A stretch of DNA of 64,000 nucleotides from Christensenella intestinihominis (GCF_001678845.1 NZ_MAIQ01000006.1:124001-188000), one strand, 5' to 3'; counted from the first letter of the stretch, positions 53,224-61,026 are shown. The notes: generated by a model not told the origin, from the letters alone. Numbers and translations: made by a program.

Positions 53224-53251
53224 AGTAAATTAATAATTTAGTAAATTACTA
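53224..53251. promoter_or_regulatory. Operator-like overlapping palindromes and direct repeats
   Basis: TAGTAA-A-TTACTA (53239-53251) and TAATTTA-G-TAAATTA (53234-53248) overlap each other; AGTAAATTA is repeated 16 bases apart (53224-53232 and 53240-53248). The cluster covers the predicted start site of the DUF6530-like gene, as expected for a MarR- or TetR-type repressor site. Confidence 0.6.
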
Positions 53252-53256
53252 GAATA

Positions 53257-53285
53257 AGTATACCTAAATATCACTTTCCTGTCAA
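53257..53285 (-). promoter_or_regulatory. Promoter of the DUF6530-like gene
   Basis: Reverse strand: TTGACA (53280-53285), 17 bp, TATACT (53257-53262). Confidence 0.8.
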
Positions 53286-53394
53286 TAATGGTATATATAA
53301 TTTTAATCTTTTGGCCACTTTACCAAAATAAAATGGTACAATAAGATAAGTTTGGTTTATTAAAAAACTATATTTTGCTTAGGGAGAAGAATGA

Positions 53395-54048
53395 ATGATC
53401 GCAGAGGTCTTTAACTTATACGTAACGCGATGGGATTTTTTTGCCCAGCTTATCCTCCAGCATCTCCAGCTTTCTTTTATTGCGATTGGCCTTGCGGCAC
53501 TGATCGGAATTTTTTTTGGAATCGTAATCTCGCAGCATGCGAAGCTTGCGTTTCCGGTTCTTGGCGTGACCAATTTTATCTATACGATTCCATCGATCGC
53601 AATGCTGGGCTTCCTTGTCCCGGCGACGGGAATTGGAGATATGACGGCAGTGATCGCCCTTACGGTGTATGGCCTTCTGCCAATGGTACGCAATACGCAT
53701 ACCGGCATCAAGGGGATATCCCCGGCCATTATCGAGGCCGGGAAGGGAATGGGTTCCACGAAATCCCAGCTGCTGTATAAGATCAAGCTGCCGCTGGCAA
53801 TGCCTGTCATCCTTGCCGGTGCGCGCAACATGATCGTTATGACGATTGCCCTGTGCGGTATTGCGTCCTTTGTCGGCGCGGGAGGGCTTGGCGTGGCAAT
53901 TTACCGTGGAATTACGACGAACAATATGGCGATGACGGTTGCGGGCAGCCTGCTGATTGCGGCGCTCGCACTGATTGCGGATTTGGTTGCCGGAATTTTT
54001 GAGAAAAAGCTTTATCGGAAAATCAATGGGAAAGGAACGGCAAAATGA
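53395..54048 (+). CDS. Osmoprotectant/choline ABC transporter permease (OpuCB-like)
   Basis: 217 residues with five or six membrane segments and the inner-membrane EAA loop seen as IIEAGKGMGSTKSQLLYKIKLP in short pieces (EAGKGMGST, IKLPLAMPVI). NFIYTIPSIAMLGF near residue 60 is typical of OpuBB/OpuCB/YehW proteins. ATG at 53395 has AGGGAG 8 bases upstream. First of three overlapping genes (permease, binding protein, ATPase). A small repeat TACCA/TGGTA (53321-53338) lies upstream; no clear promoter was found. Confidence 0.9.
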   Translation: MIAEVFNLYVTRWDFFAQLILQHLQLSFIAIGLAALIGIFFGIVISQHAKLAFPVLGVTNFIYTIPSIAMLGFLVPATGIGDMTAVIALTVYGLLPMVRNTHTGIKGISPAIIEAGKGMGSTKSQLLYKIKLPLAMPVILAGARNMIVMTIALCGIASFVGAGGLGVAIYRGITTNNMAMTVAGSLLIAALALIADLVAGIFEKKLYRKINGKGTAK

Positions 54049-54944
54049 AGAGAAGAAAATTAACGGCGCTGCTTCTGGCGGTGCTCCTGTGCGGCGTTTT
54101 TTTAATCGGAGGCTGCGCGGGAAAGGGCAGCGATACCATACGGATCGCGACCAAGCCGATGACGGAGCAGTTTATTTTAAGCGAGATGCTTGCGGCCCTG
54201 ATTGAGCAGGATACGGACCTTAATGTGGAAATCACCAAGGGAATTGCGGGCGGCACGGGAAATATCCATCCGGCGATGGTAAAAGGCGATTTTGACCTAT
54301 ACCCGGAATATACGGGGACGGCGTGGACGGACGTGCTGAAAAACACGACGGAGGAAACGCCCGACGAAATGTACAAGAAATTGCAGGAGCAGTATAAGGA
54401 CCAGTTCAATATGGAATGGGTGGGGCTTTACGGATTCAATAACACCTATACGCTGGCTGTAAAAAAAGAGTTCGCGGAAGAGAACAATGTTGAAACCTTT
54501 TCCGACCTCGCGCCCTATACCCCCGACCTTAAATTTGGGGCGGAATACGATTTCTATGAACGCGAGGATGGGTATGATCCGCTCTGTGAAGCATACGGAT
54601 ATCATTTCGGCGATACGTCCGACCTTGATATCGGCCTGAAATACCAGGCGATCAGCGCGGACGAGGTGAATGTAATCAATGCCTTTACGACCGATGGGAT
54701 GCTTGGCGCGTACGGGCTGAAAACACTTAAGGATGACAAAAATTTCTTTACCTCTTATTACTGCGGGACGATTGTACGGGAAGAGGTTCTTGAAGCGCAT
54801 CCGGAGCTGCGGGACGTGCTGATGAAGATGGAAGGCATCCTGACTGACGAGGAAATGGCGGAGCTCAATTACCGTGTGGAAAACGACAAGGAAGATGAAA
54901 AGACGGTTGCCGTTGATTTCCTGACGCAAAAGGGACTGTTATGA
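54045..54944 (+). CDS. Osmoprotectant-binding lipoprotein (OpuCC-like)
   Basis: 299 residues. Lipoprotein signal with Cys24 (LIGGC), then the OpuAC-type fold: RIATKPMTEQFILSEML, the DLYPEYTGTAW ligand-cage segment, and late TTDGMLGAYGL. Aromatic residues of the cage (Tyr, Trp) are present, as needed for quaternary ammonium ligands such as glycine betaine or choline. Overlaps both neighbours by ATGA. Confidence 0.9.
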   Translation: MKRRKLTALLLAVLLCGVFLIGGCAGKGSDTIRIATKPMTEQFILSEMLAALIEQDTDLNVEITKGIAGGTGNIHPAMVKGDFDLYPEYTGTAWTDVLKNTTEETPDEMYKKLQEQYKDQFNMEWVGLYGFNNTYTLAVKKEFAEENNVETFSDLAPYTPDLKFGAEYDFYEREDGYDPLCEAYGYHFGDTSDLDIGLKYQAISADEVNVINAFTTDGMLGAYGLKTLKDDKNFFTSYYCGTIVREEVLEAHPELRDVLMKMEGILTDEEMAELNYRVENDKEDEKTVAVDFLTQKGLL

Positions 54945-55675
54945 ACCAGGATACGGTAATTGCCTTTGACAAGGTGCAAAAGATTTATGAAGGAAAATAT
55001 GCCTTGAAGGATTTCAGCTTCGAGATCAGGAAAGGCGCCTTCCTGACGGTGGTCGGCGGATCGGGCGGCGGCAAGACGACGATGCTCAAAATGATTAACG
55101 GCCTGCTGATGCCGGACAGCGGAAGGGTGACGGTGAACGGTATGGATACCGCGCACACCGACCTGATAGCGCTTCGGCGGGGAATCGGTTATGTGATCCA
55201 GGGAGGGGCGCTGTTTCCCCACCTTAATGTGCGGGAAAACATCGAATATGTGCCGCGTTTGGAAAAGAACAGGCTGTCGGAGGAGCGGATACGCGAACTG
55301 ATGGGCATGGTAGCGCTTCCGATGGATATGCTTGCGCGAAACGTCAGCGAGCTTTCGGGAGGCCAGCAGCAGCGCGTCGGAATTGCGCGCGCGCTTGCCG
55401 CGCAGCCGGAGATTATCCTGATGGACGAGCCGTTCGGCGCGCTCGACGGCATCACAAGGAAGCAGCTCCAGGACGAAATCCTTGAAATTCACAGGCAAAC
55501 AGGGGTGACCATCGTGTTTGTGACGCACGACCTGCGCGAAGCGGTGCGCCTTGGAACGTGGATTTTAATCATGAATGAAGGGGAAATTGTGCAGCAGGGA
55601 ACCCCGCAGGACGTACGGGACAACCCGAACGGGGATTATGCGGAGCGCCTGCTGGAGCAGCTTGACTGCAACTGA
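54941..55675 (+). CDS. Osmoprotectant ABC transporter ATPase (OpuCA-like)
   Basis: 244 residues: Walker A GGSGGGKTT, signature LSGGQQQRVGIARAL, Walker B ILMDEPFGALDG, switch His in FVTHDLREAV. The C-terminal CBS pair found in classical OpuCA (about 380 residues) is missing, so ionic-strength gating through CBS domains is not expected. Tight overlap with the binding-protein gene. Operon order permease, binding protein, ATPase. Confidence 0.92.
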   Translation: MNQDTVIAFDKVQKIYEGKYALKDFSFEIRKGAFLTVVGGSGGGKTTMLKMINGLLMPDSGRVTVNGMDTAHTDLIALRRGIGYVIQGGALFPHLNVRENIEYVPRLEKNRLSEERIRELMGMVALPMDMLARNVSELSGGQQQRVGIARALAAQPEIILMDEPFGALDGITRKQLQDEILEIHRQTGVTIVFVTHDLREAVRLGTWILIMNEGEIVQQGTPQDVRDNPNGDYAERLLEQLDCN

Positions 55676-55703
55676 TTTTTTGCTTGCATACCGGCTGTAA
55701 AAG

Positions 55704-55729
55704 GACTATCCTAAAGATAGGAATTTTTT
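55704..55729 (+). terminator. Weak terminator after the osmoprotectant operon
   Basis: TCCTA (55709-55713) with TAGGA (55718-55722), then six Ts. Short stem. Confidence 0.45.
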
Positions 55730-55750
55730 ATTGAAGGGGAGGAGTTTAAT

Positions 55751-56158
55751 ATGGCAAAAATGGAAGGTCTCGCGCACATCGGTGTTTTTATCTCCGACAT
55801 GGAACGCAGCAAAAAATTCTATGAGGACGTTCTTGATTTTGAGACGATCTGGGAATGCGGCGTTGAGGAAAAAGACGGCACGACTACGGATGTTGCGTTT
55901 GTGAAAAACGGAAACCTGGTGCTGGAGCTTGTGCGTACGGCGAACCCGCAGAAGCGGCAGGACGGCTGGGTAGACCATATCGCGCTTGCGGTAGAGGATA
56001 TTGAAGGCATCCAGAAAATGCTGGAAGACCGCGGGATTGAGTTTGAGATGGACGCCCCGGTGTTGGGAGCGAATGTGTTCCCGAATGGCGCCAAATGGCT
56101 GACGTTCCGCGGCCCGGACGGGGAGCACCTTGAAGTAAATGAAGTATTTCCGTACTAA
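55751..56158 (+). CDS. VOC-family protein (glyoxalase/bleomycin-resistance fold)
   Basis: 135 residues with two beta-alpha-beta-beta-beta units: LAHIGVFISDMERSKKFYEDVL opens the first, VDHIALAVEDIEGIQKML the second. Putative metal ligands are His of AHIG, Glu of LVLELV, His of DHIA and Glu of HLEVNE, the glyoxalase I/epimerase pattern. The substrate cannot be told; methylglyoxal or methylmalonyl-CoA-type substrates are both possible. GGAGGAG precedes the ATG. Confidence 0.85.
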   Translation: MAKMEGLAHIGVFISDMERSKKFYEDVLDFETIWECGVEEKDGTTTDVAFVKNGNLVLELVRTANPQKRQDGWVDHIALAVEDIEGIQKMLEDRGIEFEMDAPVLGANVFPNGAKWLTFRGPDGEHLEVNEVFPY

Positions 56159-56173
56159 ATAGTTGGTAACAAG

Positions 56174-56210
56174 GGAACCGCCGTTCACGCTGTGAGCCGC
56201 GGTTTCTTTA
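56174..56210 (+). terminator. Terminator after the VOC gene
   Basis: AACCGC (56176-56181) with GCGGTT (56199-56204), inner TCAC/GTGA pairing, then TCTTTATTT. Confidence 0.6.
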
Positions 56211-56353
56211 TTTGGACGCCAATTTGCTGCCGACAGAAAGCCACCGCCTATCTGTTAATTAAATGTTTACAAATAAACTTCATGAAAGGTGATTAAGCCA
56301 GGGGGAATAGGATTATTAATAAGATATAACATGGGTGGTATGGTATGCGTAAA

Positions 56354-56390
56354 CAGCCGCCCATGCACGTTATGCGTGCATGGGCGGCTG
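56354..56390. other. 16-bp perfect hairpin upstream of the orphan winged-helix gene
   Basis: CAGCCGCCCATGCACG (56354-56369), loop TTATG, CGTGCATGGGCGGCTG (56375-56390). No T run on the + strand, so not a normal terminator. It ends 38 bases before the ATG at 56428 and would sit in that gene's leader, or be a protein-binding site. The rest of the 269-base gap holds only the VOC terminator. Confidence 0.7.
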
Positions 56391-56427
56391 GGTGCCAGCA
56401 ATTAAGATAAGAAAGGATGGAACATTT

Positions 56428-56724
56428 ATGCGTATCATGGTTGACAACCTGGCGGTGGATATCGAGAATCGGACGGTTCGGCGTGGAGATGAAGATATCA
56501 GGCTCACCGCAAAAGAGTACGAGGTGCTGAAATACCTCGCGCTGCATAAAGACAAAATTGTATCCCGTGCGGAGCTTTTGGAACATGTCTGGGATTGCGA
56601 TTACGATTGCTTTTCCAACGTAGTGGATGTATATATCAGATTTTTAAGGGCAAAGAGCGACGACGGGCACCAGAAAAAACTGATTAAGACATTCCGCAAG
56701 CAGGGATACTCGCTCACCGCCTAG
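56428..56724 (+). CDS. Stand-alone PhoB-type winged-helix DNA-binding protein
   Basis: 98 residues that are entirely the effector half of an OmpR/PhoB regulator: VDIENRTVRRGDEDIRLTAKEYEVLKYL in short view (IRLTAKEYEVL), SRAELLEHVWD, VVDVYIRFLRAK, and KTFRKQGYSLTA as the C-terminal wing. There is no receiver domain before it; the ATG at 56428 has AAAGGAT upstream and the frame is not continued by a receiver. Either a natural single-domain regulator or the remnant of a truncated response regulator. Target unknown. Confidence 0.82.
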   Translation: MRIMVDNLAVDIENRTVRRGDEDIRLTAKEYEVLKYLALHKDKIVSRAELLEHVWDCDYDCFSNVVDVYIRFLRAKSDDGHQKKLIKTFRKQGYSLTA

Positions 56725-56756
56725 TACGGCCCGCCTGTTTAAATGAATGGGCAGTG

Positions 56757-56785
56757 TGGCGCTAAGGCGCCACTGCCGCTATGCG
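56757..56785. other. Hairpin after the winged-helix gene
   Basis: GGCAG-TG-TGGCGC pairs with GCGCCA-CTGCC across a short TAAG loop. It lacks a T tract. It could slow decay of the winged-helix message or act as a weak stop. Confidence 0.4.
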
Positions 56786-56830
56786 GTATGTCTCATACAA
56801 TCTCATACGCACATTGTGCCATAAAATGGT

Positions 56831-56859
56831 TTGACCTTTTGGAGTGGGATTTGTATAAA
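56831..56859 (+). promoter_or_regulatory. Promoter immediately followed by a terminator
   Basis: TTGACC (56831-56836), 17 bp, TATAAA (56854-56859). The predicted start falls at about 56866, at the first base of the terminator hairpin that follows. Confidence 0.6.
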
Positions 56860-56866
56860 AAATAGG

Positions 56867-56898
56867 AAACGGCACACCTGAACGGTATGCCGTTTTTT
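56867..56898 (+). terminator. Intrinsic terminator between two promoters
   Basis: AAACGGCA (56867-56874), 13-base loop, TGCCGTTT (56888-56895), continuing in Ts to 56898. Confidence 0.85.
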
Positions 56899-56930
56899 GT
56901 TGTCCGGAGATCGCGTATTAAAATAAATCC

Positions 56931-56959
56931 TTGACATGCCTAACTGTTGGTTATATAAT
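56931..56959 (+). promoter_or_regulatory. Consensus promoter of the envelope redox operon
   Basis: TTGACA (56931-56936), 17 bp, TATAAT (56954-56959): perfect consensus. The spacer ends in TAACTGTTGGTTA (56941-56953), an imperfect inverted repeat TAAC/GTTA that touches the -10 and is a possible operator. Confidence 0.85.
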
Positions 56960-57006
56960 TACAGAAAACTGATATAAAATAAATTACAGATTAGGGAGAC
57001 GCAGGA

Positions 57007-57468
57007 ATGAAACATAGATGGATTGCAATCACAGCAGGGGCCATTGCGGCAATTGCGTTTCTTGCGGGCTGCGCACCGGCGGGAGGCCCGGCCGGGCAGG
57101 GCGCCGGGGAAAGCGTGCAGGCAACGGGAGATACTTATCATAAAATTAACGCAGAGGAAGCAAAGGAAATGATGGATGTGGAAAGCGGCGTTGTGGTTGT
57201 GGATGTGCGCACTCCCGAGGAGTATGCGGAAAAGCATATCGAAGGGGCGGTCAATATTCCCAACGAGGCCATTTCCGATACCCCGCCCGAAGCGCTTGCG
57301 GATAAGGATGCCAAGCTCATTGTTTATTGCCGCACGGGCGTACGGAGCAAGCAGGCTTCGGATAAGCTGGTAAACCTGGGTTATACGAATGTTTATGATA
57401 TGGGCGGAATCAACGACTGGCCGTATGAAACGGTAAGCGGCAAACAGGCCGAAGGAGGAAATGAATGA
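57007..57468 (+). CDS. Rhodanese-domain lipoprotein
   Basis: 153 residues. Lipoprotein signal with Cys22 (FLAGC), Gly/Pro-rich linker, then a single rhodanese domain: VVVDVRTPEEYAEKHIEGAVNIPN, active-site loop CRTGVRS with the persulfide Cys, and the CH2-like GGINDWPYE end. It works outside the membrane on sulfane sulfur or as a thiol sensor. It overlaps the TlpA gene by ATGA and is the first gene of a five-gene thiol/Fe-S operon. Confidence 0.9.
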   Translation: MKHRWIAITAGAIAAIAFLAGCAPAGGPAGQGAGESVQATGDTYHKINAEEAKEMMDVESGVVVVDVRTPEEYAEKHIEGAVNIPNEAISDTPPEALADKDAKLIVYCRTGVRSKQASDKLVNLGYTNVYDMGGINDWPYETVSGKQAEGGNE

Positions 57469-58601
57469 AGAAACGGAAAGGAATGATCTTTTTTGCATTG
57501 CTGATGGCAGGCCTTTTGCTTTTGGCTGCCTGTGCGCAGACTGCGGCAGTGCAAACGGAAACGGATGGAAAGCAGCCGGAAAAACAACTGTCGGAAAAGG
57601 AAACGGAGCCCCCTGAAACCACACCGTTGTTTGGAGAATTCACGACAAAGGATTCCAACGGCGACGAAGTGACGCAGGCGATTTTTTCCGGATATAAACT
57701 TACGATGGTAAATATTTGGGCGACATTCTGCGGGCCCTGCCTGCGCGAAATGCCGGAGCTCGGGGAACTGGATCGGGAATACCGGGACAAGGGCTTTCAG
57801 GTCGTGGGAATGCCAACCGATGTGATGGACCGGGATGGAACGATTTATCAGGAGCAGGTTGATCTTGTGAATGAAATTGCGGAAAAGACGGGCGCGGAAT
57901 ATCCGCACCTACTGCCCTCGCGGGAATTGATCGACGCGAAGCTTGGGAGTGTGACGGCGGTTCCGGAGACTGTATTTGTGGATGAAAACGGCAACCAGGT
58001 TGGCGAATCCTACCGCGGAGCGCGCAGCAAAGACGCCTGGGCGGAAATTATAGACGGGCTGCTCGCCTCTATGCCGGATACAGCGGCGCAGGTGCAGACC
58101 CAAGGTGCGGTTGCGGCGGAACCGGCGGCAGCGGAGGCTTCCGCGGATGTGCTTGACGCCCCGTTGTTTTACCAGTTTGAGACACAAGGACTGGATGGGA
58201 AAACCTATACGGACGAGGTGCTGAACCAAAACGCGAACCAGCAGCTTACGCTCGCGCTTGTCTGGAACCCCGATTGGGAAGGCAGCGGCGAAGCGCTGCG
58301 AAAGCTGCAGGCGTACCTTGAAACCGACGCGACCATCGAGGGAATCGGGTTTGTTTTGGGAGCAGGAGGAAAGGAACAGGAGGCTCTTGAAATCGCGGGA
58401 CAGGCGGGGGCGGAATTTCCGCAGCTGCTGCCCGCGCAGGGAATCGAGGATTATATCCTGAAGGAAGAACCGCAGCTCATTGCGATCGCTCCGTGGGGAA
58501 CGATTGTCGATAAGCCTTTCGACGCCTCCGGCGATATGGAAGCGTGGAACAAGTATATCGATAACGCGGTGATAGATGTAAACAGCGGGTGCTGCGGATG
58601 A
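57465..58601 (+). CDS. TlpA-like lipoprotein with duplicated thioredoxin folds
   Basis: 378 residues. Lipoprotein signal with Cys23 (LLAAC), charged linker, then a TlpA/ResA thioredoxin fold with WATFCGPC (C89, C92) and the cis-Pro region VPETVFVD. A second half (from about 215) repeats the fold: LALVWNPDWEGSGEALRKL stands where WATFCGPC should be and has no Cys, and PQLIAIAPWGTI matches the cis-Pro strand. The chain ends in GCCG, a vicinal Cys pair exposed at the C terminus. It probably reduces disulfides outside the membrane; the tail pair may shuttle electrons (inference). Confidence 0.85.
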   Translation: MKKRKGMIFFALLMAGLLLLAACAQTAAVQTETDGKQPEKQLSEKETEPPETTPLFGEFTTKDSNGDEVTQAIFSGYKLTMVNIWATFCGPCLREMPELGELDREYRDKGFQVVGMPTDVMDRDGTIYQEQVDLVNEIAEKTGAEYPHLLPSRELIDAKLGSVTAVPETVFVDENGNQVGESYRGARSKDAWAEIIDGLLASMPDTAAQVQTQGAVAAEPAAAEASADVLDAPLFYQFETQGLDGKTYTDEVLNQNANQQLTLALVWNPDWEGSGEALRKLQAYLETDATIEGIGFVLGAGGKEQEALEIAGQAGAEFPQLLPAQGIEDYILKEEPQLIAIAPWGTIVDKPFDASGDMEAWNKYIDNAVIDVNSGCCG

Positions 58602-58744
58602 CGGCCCGGCTGAAAAACCGGCTGTGGCTTATCCTTGCGGCTGCCGGGATTGTGTTTATTATTGTCGGCGTGATGCGGGGAGAGGCGCAAATCGTTTTTA
58701 CGAAGGCAGTCAATATTTGTCTGGAGTGTATTGGAATTGGTTAA
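58598..58744 (+). CDS. CD1871A-type small membrane protein with CXXC motif
   Basis: 48 residues. One membrane helix (about 9-26, LWLILAAAGIVFIIVGV), then GEAQIVFTKAVN and a C-terminal CLECIGIG with C41 and C44. The ending ICLECIGIG and the size match the family I know as CD1871A CXXC proteins, which sit beside TlpA and NapH-like genes in clostridia. ATG overlaps the TlpA stop (ATGA), and the next gene starts 14 bases before its stop, so it is translated in line with them. Probably a membrane thiol carrier between cytosolic Fe-S donors and TlpA. Confidence 0.82.
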   Translation: MTARLKNRLWLILAAAGIVFIIVGVMRGEAQIVFTKAVNICLECIGIG

Positions 58745-59630
58745 CGTATTTACATGGCTGGGAAGGCATATCAGGCTGGCCGTGCAGTTTGCATTCACCT
58801 TGCTGACCAACGGTTATATGGCGGGTTTCACCAAAGGGACAATTTATACGGGGGCGACAAAATTTGCGTGCGTCCCCGGGCTGAACTGTTATTCCTGCCC
58901 GGGCGCGCTCGCTTCCTGCCCGATCGGCGCGCTCCAGGCTGTGCTTGGGAACCGGGACTATAAGTTTACGTTTTATATTTCCGGGTTCCTGCTGCTTGTC
59001 GGGGCCCTGCTGGGGAAGCTTGTCTGCGGCTGGCTCTGCCCGTTTGGGCTGGTACAGGACCTGATCCACAAAATACCGTTTGTGAAAAAAATAAGGAGGC
59101 TTCCCGGGGACCGGTGGCTCAGGTGGCTGAAATATGGAATACTCGTTGGTTTCGTGATTTTGCTGCCGTTGTTTGCGGTGGATGTGATAGGGCAGGGGCA
59201 GCCGTGGTTCTGTGAATTCATTTGCCCCTCGGGCACGTTGTTTGCGGGGCTGCCGCTCGTAGGTGCAAATGCGGATTTGCAGCAGACGGCGGGAGGCTTG
59301 TTTGCATGGAAGGTCGGCCTGCTTATTGGTCTCGTTTTTTTATCAATTGCGGTGTACCGGCCGTTTTGCCGGTATGTGTGCCCGCTTGGCGCCGTTTACG
59401 GGCTGTTCAACAAGGTGTCGCTTTACCGGCTGGAAATAGATCATGATAAGTGTACACGCTGCGGCGCATGCCGGAAGGCATGCAAGCTCGATATTTCCGT
59501 ATTTGAACAGCCGAACAGCGCGGAATGTATCCGCTGCGGCGCGTGTAAAAAAGCCTGCCCGAACGGTGCGATCCGGTCGACCTTCGAGCGTTGGACAAAA
59601 GAAAGGAAAAGACAGGATGGAAGAGTATGA
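58731..59630 (+). CDS. NapH/CcoG-like membrane Fe-S protein
   Basis: 299 residues with five or six membrane segments. Conserved polyferredoxin-membrane motifs: NCYSCPGALASCPIGAL, CGWLCPFGLVQD, CEFICPSGTLFAG, RYVCPLGAVYG, then two soluble 4Fe-4S motifs CTRCGACRKACK and CIRCGACKKACP. It carries electrons across the membrane, here probably towards the CXXC and TlpA proteins. The likely start is TTG at 58731, with GGAG 6 bases upstream; TTG at 58737 is an alternative. It overlaps both neighbours by 14 bases. Confidence 0.85.
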   Translation: MELVNVFTWLGRHIRLAVQFAFTLLTNGYMAGFTKGTIYTGATKFACVPGLNCYSCPGALASCPIGALQAVLGNRDYKFTFYISGFLLLVGALLGKLVCGWLCPFGLVQDLIHKIPFVKKIRRLPGDRWLRWLKYGILVGFVILLPLFAVDVIGQGQPWFCEFICPSGTLFAGLPLVGANADLQQTAGGLFAWKVGLLIGLVFLSIAVYRPFCRYVCPLGAVYGLFNKVSLYRLEIDHDKCTRCGACRKACKLDISVFEQPNSAECIRCGACKKACPNGAIRSTFERWTKERKRQDGRV

Positions 59631-60990
59631 TGCGGTCATAATTGGTTTTGGAAAAGGCGGGAAAACGCTCGCGGCACATTTGGCCTCCAAAAGAAAAAAA
59701 AGGGTCGCGCTCATCGAACAGTCGGACCGGATGTATGGGGGAACATGCATCAACGTGGGATGCATTCCTTCCAAATCTCTGGTTCTGGCCGCACAGCGTT
59801 CGGAGGCGCTTGGCGGCACCTTTGAGGAGAAAGCGCGGAGGTATGCGGAGGCAATCGAAAAAAAACGCGCGCTTGTCTCTATGCTGCGCAAAAAAAATTT
59901 TGATAAGCTTGACAAGGCGGAAGGCGTAACCGTACTGAATGGCCGGGCCGCCTTTATTTCCCCCTCGCAGGTGAAGGTGGAGACGGAAAAAGGCGGACAG
60001 GTCGTTTCCGGTAAAAATTTTTTTATCAATACAGGCTCGGTTCCTTTTATCCCGCCGGTTGAGGGACTTGAGGGAAGTCCTTATGCCTATACGAGCGAGG
60101 GCATGATGGAACTGGAGGCATTGCCGCGCAGGCTGGCCATTATTGGCGGAGGATATATTGGAACGGAGTTTGCTTCCATGTATGCGGCCTTTGGCTCCGA
60201 GGTAACGGTGATTCAGGATGGGGAAACGTTCCTTGCGCGCGAGGACGAGGATATTTCCCGGGAGGTAAAGGGGATACTGGAAGAAAAAGGCGTAGCATTC
60301 CGTTTGGGAGCGCAGCTTCATTCGGTTGCGGACGGGAACGGACACGTGCGGCTGCGCATGGCATGGCAGGGCGGGGAGAAGGAGCTTGAAGCCGATGCAG
60401 TCCTTGTGGCAACGGGCAGAATCCCCAATACGGAAGGCCTTAACCTTGCGGCGGCCGGAATCGAAACGACTCCGCGCGGCGGAGTAAAAACGGACGCGCT
60501 CTTGCGTACGTCCGCCCCAAACATCTGGGCGATGGGAGATGTGCGTGGGGGACTCCAGTTTACGTATATATCCCTTGACGATTTTCGCGTCGTGTGGTCG
60601 CAGATCGGGGGCGGCATACCCTATACGGAAAAAGAGCGGAAGAATATCCCCAACAGTGTTTTTACCGACCCGCCGCTTTCTACGGTGGGCATGAAGGAGA
60701 AAGAAGCACGGGAAGCAGGATACCGTGTACGTATCGCAAGGCTTCCTGCGGCGGCTGTGCCTAAGGCGCAGGTTCTGGGACAAACGAGGGGGCTCCTCAA
60801 GGCGGTGATTGACGCGGATACCAACCGGATTCTCGGGGCGTCGTTTCTTTGCGCCGAATCGCATGAAATTATCAATACCGTTAAGCTGGCAATGGACCTT
60901 AAGGCAGGCGCCGACGTGCTGGGGCGGCAGGTTTTTACCCACCCGACGATGGGCGAAGCGCTGAACGATTTGTTTGCGTCCGGGAAGTAA
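59617..60990 (+). CDS. FAD-dependent disulfide oxidoreductase (mercuric-reductase-like family)
   Basis: 457 residues. FAD motif AVIIGFGKGGKTLA, redox disulfide GGTCINVGCIPSK, NAD(P)H motif AIIGGGYIGTEFASMY, IWAMGDVRGG, and a dimer domain with the catalytic His-Pro in FTHPTMGEALND. It lacks the N-terminal HMA domain and C-terminal Cys pair of true mercuric reductases. ATG at 59617 is supported by AAAGGAAAAGACAGG. Within this operon it may pass NAD(P)H electrons to a thiol partner. Substrate unknown. Confidence 0.87.
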   Translation: MEEYDAVIIGFGKGGKTLAAHLASKRKKRVALIEQSDRMYGGTCINVGCIPSKSLVLAAQRSEALGGTFEEKARRYAEAIEKKRALVSMLRKKNFDKLDKAEGVTVLNGRAAFISPSQVKVETEKGGQVVSGKNFFINTGSVPFIPPVEGLEGSPYAYTSEGMMELEALPRRLAIIGGGYIGTEFASMYAAFGSEVTVIQDGETFLAREDEDISREVKGILEEKGVAFRLGAQLHSVADGNGHVRLRMAWQGGEKELEADAVLVATGRIPNTEGLNLAAAGIETTPRGGVKTDALLRTSAPNIWAMGDVRGGLQFTYISLDDFRVVWSQIGGGIPYTEKERKNIPNSVFTDPPLSTVGMKEKEAREAGYRVRIARLPAAAVPKAQVLGQTRGLLKAVIDADTNRILGASFLCAESHEIINTVKLAMDLKAGADVLGRQVFTHPTMGEALNDLFASGK

Positions 60991-60997
60991 GAAAAAC

Positions 60998-61026
60998 TTG
61001 CATTTTTATTTCTCATCATTTATGAT
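60998..61026 (+). promoter_or_regulatory. Promoter of the Rrf2 gene with palindrome over the -10
   Basis: TTGCAT (60998-61003), 17 bp, TATGAT (61021-61026). CATCAT-TT-ATGATG (61014-61027) overlaps the -10 box, a likely autorepression site. Confidence 0.7.

Noticed and set aside
53321-53338. TACCA/TGGTA repeat as operator of the osmoprotectant genes
   Set aside because: Only five-base arms in AT-rich sequence, and no clear promoter to anchor it.
59617-60990. Mercuric reductase (merA)
   Set aside because: No HMA domain, no C-terminal Cys pair and no mer genes; only the general disulfide-reductase family is supported.
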